Source: Myceligenerans indicum
GTDB taxonomy: Bacteria > Actinomycetota > Actinomycetes > Actinomycetales > Cellulomonadaceae
Assembly: GCF_016742955.1 (NCBI RefSeq)
Contig: NZ_JABBYC010000011.1
Span: 40,654 to 104,653, forward strand
Reading direction: 5' to 3'
DNA length: 64,000 nt
Shown: positions 24,841-34,262 of the stretch, in pieces
How positions within the stretch are numbered: position 1 is the first letter of the stretch
Layout of the letters: every line of letters begins with the position of its first letter
Translations under genes and position numbers: made by a program
The notes under the pieces: generated by a model
Databases searched by the model: none
Seen by the model: the letters and a program-made list of their open reading frames with translations, nothing else
What the model was told of the DNA's origin: nothing

Positions 24841-25569
24841 TCAGTCCCGCACGAGGCTGGCGAACACGATGACGTTGTCCAGGTGGTGTCCCGTGCTGGT
24901 GTCGAACGTGCCGCCGCAGGTGATGACGCGCAGCTCCGGCCCGGTGGTCGCGCCGTAGACGTCGACGCGCGGGAAGTCGGTCTTGGGGGCGCTCCTGACC
25001 TCCGTCACCTCGAACGCGGCGGTGCTGCCGTCGGCGCGGTCCACCTCGATGCGGTCGCCCGGGCGGGTGTTGCCCAGCTCGAAGAACACCGAGGGGGCGT
25101 AGCCGCTCCCCGTGACGTGTCCTTCCAGGACGGCCGGTCCCACCTCGCCGGGCGTGGGGGAGCCGTCGTACCAGGCGACCTGGTTGTACCGCGCCCCGGA
25201 GGGGACCCGGAGCCTGCCCTCGTCGTCGAGGCCGAGCCCGTGCACGGGCGAGTCGACGCCGATCCCCGGGATGCGGACCGCGACGGGCCGTGACGCCGGC
25301 AGCGGCGTCACACCGGACGCGTCCCGGGTGCTCGACCCGGGTTGCCGTGTCGAGGGACGCGGCGTCGACGGCTGCGGCGTCGCGCGCTGCGCCGTCGGCG
25401 GCTCGGCGGTGACGTCTGCGGTCACGCCGGCGGCCGGAGGCGCCGGAGGCTCCTCGACCTGCCGGCTGGCGGCCCACGCCACGGCCGAGCCGCCGACGGC
25501 GAGGAGCGCGGCGCACGCCGCCACCACCAGGGTGTGGCGGCGGCGTGCGCTGTCCTTCCCGGAGTTCAT
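24841..25569 (-). CDS. Class F sortase
   Basis: 242 aa from ATG 25569 (AGGTGA six bases upstream; a GTG at 25578 overlapping the previous stop is possible). A signal-anchor helix (TLVVAACAALLAVGGSAVAWA) is followed by a Pro/Thr-rich linker and a sortase beta-barrel. Active-site residues: His in VLEGHVTGSG, Cys in RVITCGGTFD, followed by DNVIVFASL. Short size and motifs point to class F, which joins surface proteins to the actinobacterial envelope. It follows the CHRD-type surface protein in the same operon, its likely substrate. Confidence 0.85.
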   Translation of the reverse strand: MNSGKDSARRRHTLVVAACAALLAVGGSAVAWAASRQVEEPPAPPAAGVTADVTAEPPTAQRATPQPSTPRPSTRQPGSSTRDASGVTPLPASRPVAVRIPGIGVDSPVHGLGLDDEGRLRVPSGARYNQVAWYDGSPTPGEVGPAVLEGHVTGSGYAPSVFFELGNTRPGDRIEVDRADGSTAAFEVTEVRSAPKTDFPRVDVYGATTGPELRVITCGGTFDTSTGHHLDNVIVFASLVRD

Positions 25570-25574
25570 CGTCG

Positions 25575-26336
25575 TCACCTGGTGGCGCGGCGACGCGTCG
25601 CGATCAGGCCGAACGCGCCGAGCGCCATGGCCAGGCCGCCGAGTCCGAGCACGGCCGGGTACTCGACGCCGCTGGTGTCGGCGCCTCCGGTCTCGACCCC
25701 GCCCTCCGGCATGGCCATCTGTGCCACGTCCAGCTCGCCGCAGGCGGCCGGGTCGGTCGCCTCGGACGGCAGGCTCGGGTCGAGGTCGGACTTCGTGTCG
25801 CCGTCGTAGGCGCCCGACCCGTCGTGGTCGACACCGTGCACGACGACGACGCCGTCACCGTCCGCGATCTGCTGCGCCACCTCGTCGGAGACGGTGATGG
25901 TGCGCGAGTAGGTGTTGCTCGCGCCGGTGGGGAAGTTGTCGACGTCGAGCGCGGCGTCGGGGCCGGTCTCGCCCGGCTCCATGGTGAGCGACACCGCGAC
26001 GCCGCCGTACTGGTCGGCCGCGTCGGTGGTCTGGAGGGCGCCCTCGAAGCCGCTGCCCTCCTGGTCGTTGGACGGGCACACGCCCTGGCCGCCGATGTGG
26101 ATGTGCTGGGCGTGCGGCGCGCCGTCGAGCAGGCCCGTGGTCTCGACCTTGACCTCGACCTGGGTCCCGTCGACCTTGGCCCACGCCGTACCCGACGCGC
26201 CCGAGTCGTTCAGCTGGGTGAGCTCGGCGGTGAGTTCGCTGCCGCCGTGATCGTCGGCGCTGGCAGGCCCCACTGCCAGGGGCAGGCCGACCAGGGCCGC
26301 GGCGGCCGCGATGGTGGTGATTCGTGTCGTACGCAT
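25575..26336 (-). CDS. Secreted CHRD-type protein with C-terminal anchor, likely sortase substrate
   Basis: 253 aa from ATG 26336, with AGGAGGA upstream. Signal peptide IAAAAALVGLPLAVGPASA, then a CHRD-like beta domain (ELTAELTQLNDSGASGTAW, APHAQHIHIGG) that has several acidic patches. The C-terminus has a hydrophobic helix (YPAVLGLGGLAMALGAFGLI) and an RRRATR tail, preceded by MPEGGVETGG. That is not a canonical LPxTG, but position and the next-door class F sortase suggest a variant sorting signal. Confidence 0.75.
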   Translation of the reverse strand: MRTTRITTIAAAAALVGLPLAVGPASADDHGGSELTAELTQLNDSGASGTAWAKVDGTQVEVKVETTGLLDGAPHAQHIHIGGQGVCPSNDQEGSGFEGALQTTDAADQYGGVAVSLTMEPGETGPDAALDVDNFPTGASNTYSRTITVSDEVAQQIADGDGVVVVHGVDHDGSGAYDGDTKSDLDPSLPSEATDPAACGELDVAQMAMPEGGVETGGADTSGVEYPAVLGLGGLAMALGAFGLIATRRRATR

Positions 26337-26455
26337 GACATGTCCTCCTGTATGCCGGCGGCGGGTGCCGCCTTGGTAGGGCATCAGGGGTTCGGAGCGG
26401 GATCCGGTCCGGATGGGTTTGGCCCGGAAAGGCCAGGGTGCGGTACGGTCTCCTC

Positions 26456-26479
26456 ATCAAACCGACTAGACGGTATGAT
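26456..26479. promoter_or_regulatory. TetR-type operator, site 1 of 4
   Basis: ATCAAACCG, six bases, CGGTATGAT: 9-bp arms with one mismatch. It lies 91 bp before the SDR-TetR-MDR-SDR operon and shares the core and 6-bp spacing with sites at 34021, 34752 and 38901. Confidence 0.7.
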
Positions 26480-26569
26480 CGCTGCTGCCGGTGGTGCGCG
26501 GCCGGCACCCGCGGCTCGCCCGCGGACAGCACGGCACGTCGCGCACGGACGCACAGGGAGGTGCACCGG

Positions 26570-27373
26570 ATGACGCACAGGTTCGAGGGCAGGGTCTCCG
26601 TGATCACCGGCGCCAGCCGGGGCATCGGCTTCGCCGTCGCGCGGCGGCTGGTGGCCGAGGGCGGCTCGGTGGTCGTCACGGGCCGTCACGAGGACGCGCT
26701 CGCCGCGGCGGTGGCCGAGCTCGGCGAGGAGCACGCCGTCGGCGTCGCCGGGAAGGTCGACGATCCCGTGCATCGCGCCGCCGCGCTGGCGGCCGCCGTC
26801 GAGCGGTTCGGACGGCTGGACCATCTGGTCAACAACGCGGGCATCAATCCGGCGTTCGGGCCCCTGGCCGAGCTCGACGTGGGCGCGGCGCGCAAGATCC
26901 TCGAGGTCAACGTGATCGCTGCCCTGGAGTGGGCGCGGGACGCGGTGGCCGCCGCGAGCGATGCCGCAGGCGTGGCGGCAGGCTCCGCCGGCGAGGCGGG
27001 TCCCGACGGGCCCGCCGGCCTGCGCTCGATCGTCAACATGGCGTCCGCCGCCGGCACAGGCGGATCCCCGGGCATCGCCTTCTACGGCGTGTCCAAGGCG
27101 GCCCTGATCAACCTCACGCAGCAGCTCGCGGGCGAGCTCGCGCCCGCCGTCCGGGTCAACGCCCTCGCGCCCGCGGTGATCCGTACCTCGTTCGCGCGCG
27201 CCCTGTACGAGGGCCGCGACAAGGAGGTCGCGGCGGCCTACCCGCTGCGGCGCCTGGGCGAGCCGGCCGACGTGGCCGGGCCCGCCGCCTTCCTGCTCTC
27301 GGACGACGCCGCCTGGATCACGGGGCAGACCCTGCTGGTCGACGGCGGGGCGGGCATCCGTGCGCTGGGCTGA
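26570..27373 (+). CDS. SDR-family oxidoreductase, first gene of TetR operon
   Basis: 267 aa from ATG 26570 with AGGGAGG upstream. Classical SDR: ITGASRGIGFAVA (NAD(P) loop), NNAGINPAF, catalytic Ser in VNMASAAGTGG, and Tyr-Lys in FYGVSKAALI. In this acyl-CoA gene setting it may act as a 3-hydroxyacyl-CoA or hydroxysteroid-type dehydrogenase. A Gly/Ala-rich insertion sits before the catalytic Ser (about residues 126-145). Confidence 0.87.
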   Translation: MTHRFEGRVSVITGASRGIGFAVARRLVAEGGSVVVTGRHEDALAAAVAELGEEHAVGVAGKVDDPVHRAAALAAAVERFGRLDHLVNNAGINPAFGPLAELDVGAARKILEVNVIAALEWARDAVAAASDAAGVAAGSAGEAGPDGPAGLRSIVNMASAAGTGGSPGIAFYGVSKAALINLTQQLAGELAPAVRVNALAPAVIRTSFARALYEGRDKEVAAAYPLRRLGEPADVAGPAAFLLSDDAAWITGQTLLVDGGAGIRALG

Positions 27374-27418
27374 CGTCGCCCGCGGCGGCCCCGGGGCGCG
27401 AACGGGAGGTGATGGAGG

Positions 27419-28009
27419 ATGGGAGCCATGCGAACCAAGAACGTCGCCGACGAGGTGACCCGGGCCGCCCTCGACCTGTTCTCGACGCGCGGCTACGCCA
27501 ACACGAGCGTGCAGCAGATCGTCGAGGCGGCGGGTGTCACCAAGGGCGCCATGTACCACTACTTCACCTCCAAGGACGACCTCCTGTTCGCCATCTACGA
27601 GCGGATGCTGTCCCTGCAGAAGAGCCGGCTGGACGAGATCACGGCGCGTGGCGGGGCTCCCGAGGAGGTGCTCCGCGCGGTGTGCGTGGACGTGCTGGAG
27701 ACCTCCATCGAGTTCCTGCCCGAGGGCACCGTCTTCTTCCGCAGCGTGCACATGCTGTCCGAGGAGCGCCAGAAGGAGGTCACCCGCCGCCGGCGCGAGT
27801 ACAACGACGAGTTCGCCACGATCATCGAGCGCGGTCAGGCCGCCGGGGTGTTCCGGGACGACGTTCCGACGGCGGTGCTCATCGCCCACTTCTTCTCCGA
27901 CGTGCACTACCTCTCGCACTGGTACCGCCCCGAGGGCCCCGAGACCAAGACCGAGGTCGCCCAGCAGGTGACCGACCTCTTCCTGCGCAGCATCCGGAAG
28001 GAGACCTGA
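27419..28009 (+). CDS. TetR-family regulator of acyl-CoA catabolic cluster
   Basis: 196 aa from ATG 27419 (27428 is also well placed after GGAGG). HTH: SVQQIVEAAGVTKGAMYHYFTSKDDLL in two pieces is the standard TetR DNA-binding core; the C-terminal domain has an aromatic ligand pocket (VHYLSHWYRPEG), as in FadR/KstR-like regulators that bind acyl-CoA thioesters. Its stop overlaps the MDR start. Four palindromes of one type lie at operon heads across 26.4-38.9 kb; this is the only TetR gene among them and the likely binder. Confidence 0.87.
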   Translation: MGAMRTKNVADEVTRAALDLFSTRGYANTSVQQIVEAAGVTKGAMYHYFTSKDDLLFAIYERMLSLQKSRLDEITARGGAPEEVLRAVCVDVLETSIEFLPEGTVFFRSVHMLSEERQKEVTRRRREYNDEFATIIERGQAAGVFRDDVPTAVLIAHFFSDVHYLSHWYRPEGPETKTEVAQQVTDLFLRSIRKET

Positions 28010-29082
28010 TGCCCGAACAGTCCGCCCCGCCGGCCGCGCCGGCCCCGCGGGTCATGCCCGCCTGGCAGGTTCTGGCCAACGGCGAGCCCGAGGAGGTGAT
28101 GGAGCTCGGGACCGTCGAGGTTCCCGAGCCCGGCACGGGCCAGGTGCTGGTCCGCGTCCGTACCGTCGCGCTGAACTTCCCCGACGTGCTGCTCGCCCGC
28201 GGCCGGTACCAGGTGCGGCCCGAGCTGCCGTTCACCCCCGGCATCGAGCTGTGTGGCGACGTGGCCGCCGTCGGGCCCGGCGTGACCCGCGTCGCCGTGG
28301 GCGAGCGCGTGGTGGGCTGGGGCCAGGGTGCCCTGGCCCGGTACGCCCTGCTGCCGGCCGCGGCGGTCCACCCGGCGCCGTCGGGCCTGGACGACGTGCA
28401 GGCCTGCGGCCTGACCATCGCCTACCAGACCGCCTGGTTCGGCCTGCACCGCCGTGCCCGTCTCCAGCCGGGGGAGACCTTGCTGGTGCACGCGGCGGCT
28501 GGTGGCGTCGGCTCGGCGGCCTGCCGCCTCGGCGCGGCCGCGGGCGCCCACGTGGTGGGCGTGGTGGGAAGCCCGGAGAAGGTCGACGCCGCCCGCGCGG
28601 CCGGCGCGCACGAGGTGTACCTGCGCGACGACGACTGGGTCACCCCGCTGCGGGAGCGTGGCGCCGACGTGGTGATCGACCCCGTGGGCGGTGCCTCCTT
28701 CGAGCGGTCCACGAAGGTGGTGGCCTTCGAGGGGCGGATCGTCGTGGTCGGGTTCGCGAGCGGCGACCTGCCGCGGGTGCGCCCGGACCACGTGCTCGTG
28801 AAGAACTACAGCGTGCTCGGGCTGCACTGGGGCCTGTACCAGCAGTTCCGGCCGCAGCTCCTGGACGAGGCGCACGAGGCCTTGTGCCGCCTGGTCGACG
28901 ACGGCGAGCTGGTCCCGGACGTGAGCGACGTCGTCGCCTTCGAGGACGCGGCCGACGGCGTGCGGCGGCTGGCCCGGGGCGACACCACCGGACGCATCGT
29001 GGTGCGCGTCGCGGCGGACGCCACCGGCGCGGCGCCGGGCGGGACCATCCGTGCGACCTCCGGCGGCGGAGGGGACCGATGA
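28009..29082 (+). CDS. MDR-family NADPH:quinone oxidoreductase
   Basis: 357 aa, ATG 28009 sharing bases with the TetR stop. GroES-like N-domain (VRVRTVALNFPDVLLARGRY, PGIELCGDVAAVG) and Rossmann part VHAAAGGVGSAACRLG, then VIDPVGGASFERS. No zinc-ligand cysteines, so it is the quinone-oxidoreductase/enoyl-reductase branch. In a beta-oxidation cluster it may reduce enoyl-CoA double bonds. Overlaps the next SDR by ATGATG. Confidence 0.85.
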   Translation: MPEQSAPPAAPAPRVMPAWQVLANGEPEEVMELGTVEVPEPGTGQVLVRVRTVALNFPDVLLARGRYQVRPELPFTPGIELCGDVAAVGPGVTRVAVGERVVGWGQGALARYALLPAAAVHPAPSGLDDVQACGLTIAYQTAWFGLHRRARLQPGETLLVHAAAGGVGSAACRLGAAAGAHVVGVVGSPEKVDAARAAGAHEVYLRDDDWVTPLRERGADVVIDPVGGASFERSTKVVAFEGRIVVVGFASGDLPRVRPDHVLVKNYSVLGLHWGLYQQFRPQLLDEAHEALCRLVDDGELVPDVSDVVAFEDAADGVRRLARGDTTGRIVVRVAADATGAAPGGTIRATSGGGGDR

Positions 29083-29825
29083 TGACGGTGACCACCGACC
29101 TGACCGGCCGGGTCGCGCTCGTGACCGGCGGCGCCCGCGGCCTCGGTGCGGCCTACGCCCGCATCCTGCACGACGCCGGTGCGTCCGTCGTCGTGGCGGA
29201 CGTGCTTATCGAGCAGGGGCACGCCCTGGTGGCCGAGCTGGGCGAGCGTGCCCGGTTCGAGGAACTGGACGTCACCGACGAGTCGGCCTGGCGGCGTGTG
29301 GTGTCCCGGACGATCGCCGAGCTGGGCGGCGTCGACGTGCTGGTGAACAACGCCGGCATCGCGAACGCCGCGCCGATCGAGCACCTGACTCTGGCCAAGT
29401 GGGAGGCGGTCATGGCGGTCAACGCCACGGGCACCTTTCTGGGCTGCCGTGCCGTGGTGCCGGCGATGAAGGCGGCAGGGCGTGGCTCGATCGTGAACAT
29501 CTCCTCGGTGGAGGGCAAACGGGGCAGCCCCCACCTGCACGGGTACACCGCCTCCAAGTTCGCGGTACTGGGCCTGACCAAGTCGCTCGCGGTCGAGCTG
29601 GGCCCGGCCGGGATCCGCGTGAACTCGGTGCACCCCGGCTTCGTCCACACCGACATGACCACGCGGATCGACCCGGAACGGCTCGACATCCCGCTGGGCC
29701 GGCCGGGCCTGCCGCAGGACGTGGCCGGGGCCGTGCTGTTCCTCGCCTCGGACGCGTCGTCCTGGGTCTCCGGCGCCGAGATCGTCGTCGACGGCGGCAT
29801 GATCGCCGGCATCCCGCACCGCTGA
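29079..29825 (+). CDS. SDR-family dehydrogenase (hydroxysteroid/hydroxyacyl type)
   Basis: 248 aa from ATG 29079, overlapping the MDR stop. VTGGARGLGAAYARIL cofactor loop, NNAGIANAAPIEH, Ser in VNISSVEGKRG, Tyr-Lys in GYTASKFAVLGLTKS, and the C-terminal SGAEIVVDGGM. Asp after beta-2 (VVVADV) predicts NAD preference. Sequence style is that of 3-alpha/20-beta-hydroxysteroid dehydrogenases. Confidence 0.87.
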   Translation: MMTVTTDLTGRVALVTGGARGLGAAYARILHDAGASVVVADVLIEQGHALVAELGERARFEELDVTDESAWRRVVSRTIAELGGVDVLVNNAGIANAAPIEHLTLAKWEAVMAVNATGTFLGCRAVVPAMKAAGRGSIVNISSVEGKRGSPHLHGYTASKFAVLGLTKSLAVELGPAGIRVNSVHPGFVHTDMTTRIDPERLDIPLGRPGLPQDVAGAVLFLASDASSWVSGAEIVVDGGMIAGIPHR

Positions 29826-29906
29826 CCCCCCCCACCCGGCGGCCGCGCGGGGCGGTGCGCGGCCGCGGGGGACAGGCCCTGGTTCGCAGGGCCCCTCCGG
29901 GACCCG

Positions 29907-31493
29907 TCACCCGGTCCCGTACTGCTGCACGAGCTCCCGCTTGAGAACCTTCCCGCTCGGACCCAGTGGAAGGGAGTCGGCCACGTGCACGACGCGCGGG
30001 TACTTGTGGGCCGCGACGTGCTCCTGCATGTAGCCCACCAGTTCGCCCGCGTCCACCTCGCTCCCGTCGCGCGCCACGACGGCGGCGTGCACCTCCTGGC
30101 CGTGCGTCTCGTGGGGCAGGCCGAACACCGCGGCCATCGCGACCTGCGGGTGCCGCGCGAGCACCGCCTCCACCTCCGACGGGTACACGTTGTAGCCGTT
30201 GCGGATGATCAGGTCCTTCTTGCGGTCCACGATCCGCAGCACACCCTCCTCGTCGAGCGTGCCGAGGTCGCCGGTGCGGAACCAGCCGTCCACCACGACC
30301 TCGGCCGCCGCGTCGGACCGCCCCAGGTACCCCTTCATGAGGTTGTGCCCCCGCACCACGACCTCCCCCAGGGCCCCCGGCTCCTCCAGCAGCGCGATCC
30401 GCCCCTCGACCTCCGCGTCGGCGACCGCGACGTCCACGCCCCAGATCGGCTTGCCCACCGTGCCGTGCCGGATCGGCTCGGACTGCGGGTTGGTGGACAC
30501 GATCGGGGCGGTCTCGGTCAGGCCGTAGCCCTCGTGCACCTGGGCTCCGAACGTCTCGGAGAACGCCTCCAGCACGGCCGACGGCAGCGCGGCGCCGCCC
30601 GAGACGGCATACCGGAGGGCGGGCCGGGCACCCCCACGGCGCGCGGCCTCGATGATCCCGACGTACATCGTCGGGACGGCGGCGAAGACCGTGACGCCGT
30701 GGCCGACCATCAGGGCCAGCGCGTCGTCGGGCTCGAAGCGGGGCAGCAGCACCACCGAGGCGCCCACCCGGAACGCCGTGTTCAGCACGCAGACCTGCCC
30801 GAACGCGTGAAACAGGGGCAGCCCGCCGAACACCACGTCGTCGGAACGCAGGTCGAACGCGTCCACCAGCGAGCAGTGCACCTGCTCCACGAGCGCGAGA
30901 TGCGACCCGACCGCCCCCTTGGGGGATCCCGTGGTTCCGCTCGTGTACAGGATGGTGGCCGCCGCGGTGGGCGCCACCGGCTCGTGGCGGACGATCGGCG
31001 CCGTCGCGGCGGCCTCGTCCTCCAGGCGGGGCAGCTCCGGACCGCCCGCTCCGGCGGGCGGCGCCAGAACGGTGAGAACCGGCACGTCGGCGCGGCCGGC
31101 CGCCGCCGCGGCGTCGGCCAGCAAGGGCGCCGCCACCACGAGCACGTCGGCGCCGCTGTCGCGCAGCACGTACTCGATCTCCTCGGCCTTGAACAGCAGG
31201 TGCACGGGGACGACGACGGCGCCCAGCGCGAGCGCCGCGTAGTACACGCGCGGGAAGTCCGGGACGTTGGGAACGATCATCGCCACGCGGTCGCCGCGGC
31301 CGATCCCGCGGGCGCGCAGCGCGCCCGCGTACGCCCGGGTCTGGTCCCACAGCTCCCGGTACGTGGTCGTGGTCCCCGCGAAGTGCAGTGCTGCGTGATC
31401 GGGCCGGCGCCGGGCGGTCTCGGCGAGAATGCTCGCCACGGACAGCGTGCCGAAGCCGGCGCCGTCCATGGCGTCGTCGGGCTGATGGGTCAT
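29907..31493 (-). CDS. Acyl-CoA synthetase (FadD-type, ANL superfamily)
   Basis: 528 aa from ATG 31493, AAAGAGGA upstream. AMP-binding motifs: ILYTSGTTGSPKGAV, HEGYGLTETAPIV, WFRTGDLG and DRKKDLIIRNGYNVYP; the catalytic Lys is in GPSGKVLKREL near the end. It activates a carboxylic acid to its CoA thioester and supplies the dehydrogenase and thiolase encoded nearby. It follows the acyl-CoA dehydrogenase gene by 125 bp; that gap holds CGGTAT and CGGTAG half-sites. Confidence 0.88.
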   Translation of the reverse strand: MTHQPDDAMDGAGFGTLSVASILAETARRRPDHAALHFAGTTTTYRELWDQTRAYAGALRARGIGRGDRVAMIVPNVPDFPRVYYAALALGAVVVPVHLLFKAEEIEYVLRDSGADVLVVAAPLLADAAAAAGRADVPVLTVLAPPAGAGGPELPRLEDEAAATAPIVRHEPVAPTAAATILYTSGTTGSPKGAVGSHLALVEQVHCSLVDAFDLRSDDVVFGGLPLFHAFGQVCVLNTAFRVGASVVLLPRFEPDDALALMVGHGVTVFAAVPTMYVGIIEAARRGGARPALRYAVSGGAALPSAVLEAFSETFGAQVHEGYGLTETAPIVSTNPQSEPIRHGTVGKPIWGVDVAVADAEVEGRIALLEEPGALGEVVVRGHNLMKGYLGRSDAAAEVVVDGWFRTGDLGTLDEEGVLRIVDRKKDLIIRNGYNVYPSEVEAVLARHPQVAMAAVFGLPHETHGQEVHAAVVARDGSEVDAGELVGYMQEHVAAHKYPRVVHVADSLPLGPSGKVLKRELVQQYGTG

Positions 31494-31618
31494 GGGATCC
31501 TCTTTCCCGTCGTCGTCGAGCGGTATCGAGCGGTAGGTCGAAGGCCGGTGCCGGCGCGCCGGCACCGGCCGCCGGTCGGGGGAGCCGGTCAGGGGCGGGT
31601 TCGGTCAGGGGTAGTACG

Positions 31619-32911
31619 TCAGGGGCGCCGCAGCTCGGCCCGGCCGAGCGAGTTCAGGTGCACCTCGTCGGGCCCGTCGGCCAGCCGCAGGGCGCGGGCT
31701 CCGGCGAACATCTCGGCCAGCGGCTGGTCCGCGGAGACGCCGGCCGCGCCGAAGACCTGCATGGCCCGGTCGAGGATCCGCTGGACGGCGCGTGGCACGG
31801 CGATCTTGATCGCCTGGATCTCCGTCATCGCTTCCTTGTTGCCCACGGTGTCCATCAGCCACGCCGTCTTCAGCACGAGCAGCCGCAGCGCCTCCAGCTC
31901 GATCCGGGACTCCGCGACCCACTCCCGCACCACGCCCTTGTCCGCGAGCGGGCCGCCGAACGCCGTCCGCGTCCGCGCGCGCTCGCGCACCAGCGCCAGG
32001 GCCCGCTCGGCCATGCCGAGCGCACGCATGCAGTGGTGGATCCGGCCGGGTCCCAGGCGTGCCTGGGCGATCGCGAACCCGTCGCCCTCGCCGCCCAGCA
32101 GGTTCTCGCCGGGCACGCGGACGTCGTCGAACACGACCTCGGCATGGCCGCCGTGGTCGCGGTCGTCGTAACCGAACACGGTCAGCGGGCGCACCACGGT
32201 CACTCCCGGAGTGTCCCGGCCCACCAGCACCATCGACTGCTGCCGGTGCCGGGGCGCGTCCGGGTCGGTCTTGCCCATCACGATCAGCAGCCGCGCGTCC
32301 GGGTTCATCGCGCCGGTCGCGAACCACTTGTGGCCGGAGATCACGTAGTCGTCGCCGTCGCGCCGGATGCGGGTGGTGATCTGGGTGGCGTCCGAGGAGC
32401 CGACGCCTGGCTCGGTCATGCAGAACGCGCTGCGGATGCGGGCGTCCAGGAGCGGGTCGAGCCAGCGTTCCTGCTGCTGCGGCGTGCCGAAGTGGGCCAG
32501 CAGTTCCATGTTGCCGGTGTCGGGGGCGGCGCAGTTGAACGCGGCCGGGCCCAGGCGCGGGCTCCAGCCGGTCAGTTCCGCCACGGCGGCGTACTGCAGT
32601 GTGGTCAGTCCCGCGCCGCGGCGGGTGCCGGGCATCTGGGCCGGTCCGGTGTGGGGGTCGGCGTCGGGGTCGGCGTGGGCGGAGCCGGCGGCCCCGGCAT
32701 CCGGACCGGCGTCGGGCAGGAACAGGTTCCACAGGCCCTCGGCGCGTGCCGCGGCCTGGAGTTCGCCGACGACGGGCCGGAAGCCCCACTCGCCGGGAGT
32801 GGCCGCGAGCTGCTCGTCGAGCACGGGCTCGGCGGGCAGCACGCGTTCGTGCAGGAACCGGTGCACCTGCCCGGTGATCTCGGTGGTGCGGGCGTCGGGT
32901 GCGAAGTCCAT
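31619..32911 (-). CDS. Acyl-CoA dehydrogenase
   Basis: 430 aa from ATG 32911 (GAGGAGG upstream), three bases after the phosphotransferase stop. FAD-binding and catalytic fold: FCMTEPGVGSSDATQ, YVISGHKWFATGAM, RTAFGGPLADKG and VFGAAGVSADQPLAEMFAGAR. A linker rich in Asp/Pro/Ala (PDADPHTGPAQ, about residues 79-91) is inserted in the N-terminal helices. Pairing with an APH-like phosphotransferase is common in actinobacteria. Confidence 0.87.
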   Translation of the reverse strand: MDFAPDARTTEITGQVHRFLHERVLPAEPVLDEQLAATPGEWGFRPVVGELQAAARAEGLWNLFLPDAGPDAGAAGSAHADPDADPHTGPAQMPGTRRGAGLTTLQYAAVAELTGWSPRLGPAAFNCAAPDTGNMELLAHFGTPQQQERWLDPLLDARIRSAFCMTEPGVGSSDATQITTRIRRDGDDYVISGHKWFATGAMNPDARLLIVMGKTDPDAPRHRQQSMVLVGRDTPGVTVVRPLTVFGYDDRDHGGHAEVVFDDVRVPGENLLGGEGDGFAIAQARLGPGRIHHCMRALGMAERALALVRERARTRTAFGGPLADKGVVREWVAESRIELEALRLLVLKTAWLMDTVGNKEAMTEIQAIKIAVPRAVQRILDRAMQVFGAAGVSADQPLAEMFAGARALRLADGPDEVHLNSLGRAELRRP

Positions 32912-32913
32912 GC

Positions 32914-33966
32914 TCAGCTCCTCCTCGGGGCGGTGCGGGCGAGGCCGTCCTCGGCCAGGGGAGCCACGAGGTCCCCGATGCCGTCGAAGCCGTCGCCAAC
33001 GGTCTCCCCGGCCCGGAAGCGGTAGTGGATGCCTTCCAGGATCACGGCGAGCTTGTAGGTGGCGAATGCTCGGTACCAGGACAGGTCCGGCGTGGCGACC
33101 CCGGCCCGGGCCGCGTAGGCGTCGACCAGCTCGTCGAGCCCGGGGTAGCCGGCCCCGGGGACGACGGCGCCGACGGCGGGCCCGGCCCCGCCCGTCAGCT
33201 CGGCGAACTCCCAGTACATGCCGAGCATCCCGAGATCGACCAGCGGGTCGCCGAGCGTGGCCATCTCCCAGTCGACGACGGCGGCGACGCGCGGTGCGTC
33301 GGGCGGGCCGTCGACGATCACGTTGTCGAGCCGGTAGTCCCCGTGCACGACGGCGGCCCGCGGGTTCTGCTCCGGCAGCAGGGCGCCCAGGCGGTCCTGC
33401 AGGGTGTCGAGCGCGGGCAGCTCACGGGAGCGTGACGCGTCGTACTGGCGGCGCCACGTGCGCAGCTGCCGTGCCAGGTAGCCGTCGGGCCGGCCGAAGC
33501 CGGCCAGGCCCACGGAGCCGGGATCGACCGAGTGCAGGTCCGCCAGCACCTCGGCGAGGTGCAGGCTCAGGCCGTGCAGCCCGCCGGGCGTCCAGTCCTG
33601 GTTGAGCTCGGGCCGCGCCAGCACGCTGCCCGACACGTGCTGCATGACGAGGAAGACGGTGCCGGTCACCTCGCGGGTCTCGGTGTCGTCGACGACGTCC
33701 ACGGCGTGGGGGACCGGGACGGTGCTCGTCTCCAGGGCCGAGATGACCCGGTGCTCGCGGCGCATGTCGTGCGCGCTGGACAGGACGTGCCCCAGCGGTG
33801 GCCGGCGGACCACGAGCGGGAGGCGGGCGCCGTCCACGCGGTAGGTCAGGTTGCTGCGGCCCCCCGCGAGCAGCGTCGCCGTCAGCGGTCCGGCGGTCAG
33901 CTCCGGGTGCGCGCGTTCGAGCCATCGTGTGAGCCCCGCACGGTCCAGTCCCGGCACGTCGGACAT
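32914..33966 (-). CDS. APH-family phosphotransferase paired with acyl-CoA dehydrogenase
   Basis: 350 aa from ATG 33966; the longer open frame upstream is only the tandem-repeat DNA. Kinase-like fold: LLAGGRSNLTYRVDG, VVHGDYRLDNVIVDG (Brenner motif), and VAAVVDWEMATLGDPLVDLG. This is the phosphotransferase family that neighbours FadE-type dehydrogenases, thought to phosphorylate a hydroxyacyl substrate so it can be eliminated, by analogy with ACAD10/11. Operator site 2 lies 54 bp upstream. Confidence 0.87.
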   Translation of the reverse strand: MSDVPGLDRAGLTRWLERAHPELTAGPLTATLLAGGRSNLTYRVDGARLPLVVRRPPLGHVLSSAHDMRREHRVISALETSTVPVPHAVDVVDDTETREVTGTVFLVMQHVSGSVLARPELNQDWTPGGLHGLSLHLAEVLADLHSVDPGSVGLAGFGRPDGYLARQLRTWRRQYDASRSRELPALDTLQDRLGALLPEQNPRAAVVHGDYRLDNVIVDGPPDAPRVAAVVDWEMATLGDPLVDLGMLGMYWEFAELTGGAGPAVGAVVPGAGYPGLDELVDAYAARAGVATPDLSWYRAFATYKLAVILEGIHYRFRAGETVGDGFDGIGDLVAPLAEDGLARTAPRRS

Positions 33967-34020
33967 CCTCGACCCCCTCGTCGTCACCCCGGCACCGCGG
34001 TCGTGTGCCGGCTGATGGAG

Positions 34021-34040
34021 CATACCGCGTGGTCGGTATG
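34021..34040. promoter_or_regulatory. TetR-type operator, site 2 of 4
   Basis: CATACCG (34021-34027), CGTGGT, CGGTATG (34034-34040): perfect 7-bp arms, 6-bp spacer, upstream of the phosphotransferase-dehydrogenase operon. Confidence 0.8.
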
Positions 34041-34126
34041 TGAGGCGAGCCCCTTCGCCGCGGGCGCGGGAGCTGGAGGGGCGAGTCGGGGGGCGTGCCG
34101 GGGGGCGTGCCGGCCCGGCGCGCCCG

Positions 34127-34247
<121 letters not shown>

Positions 34248-34262
34248 GTGTGGTCGGTCGTT

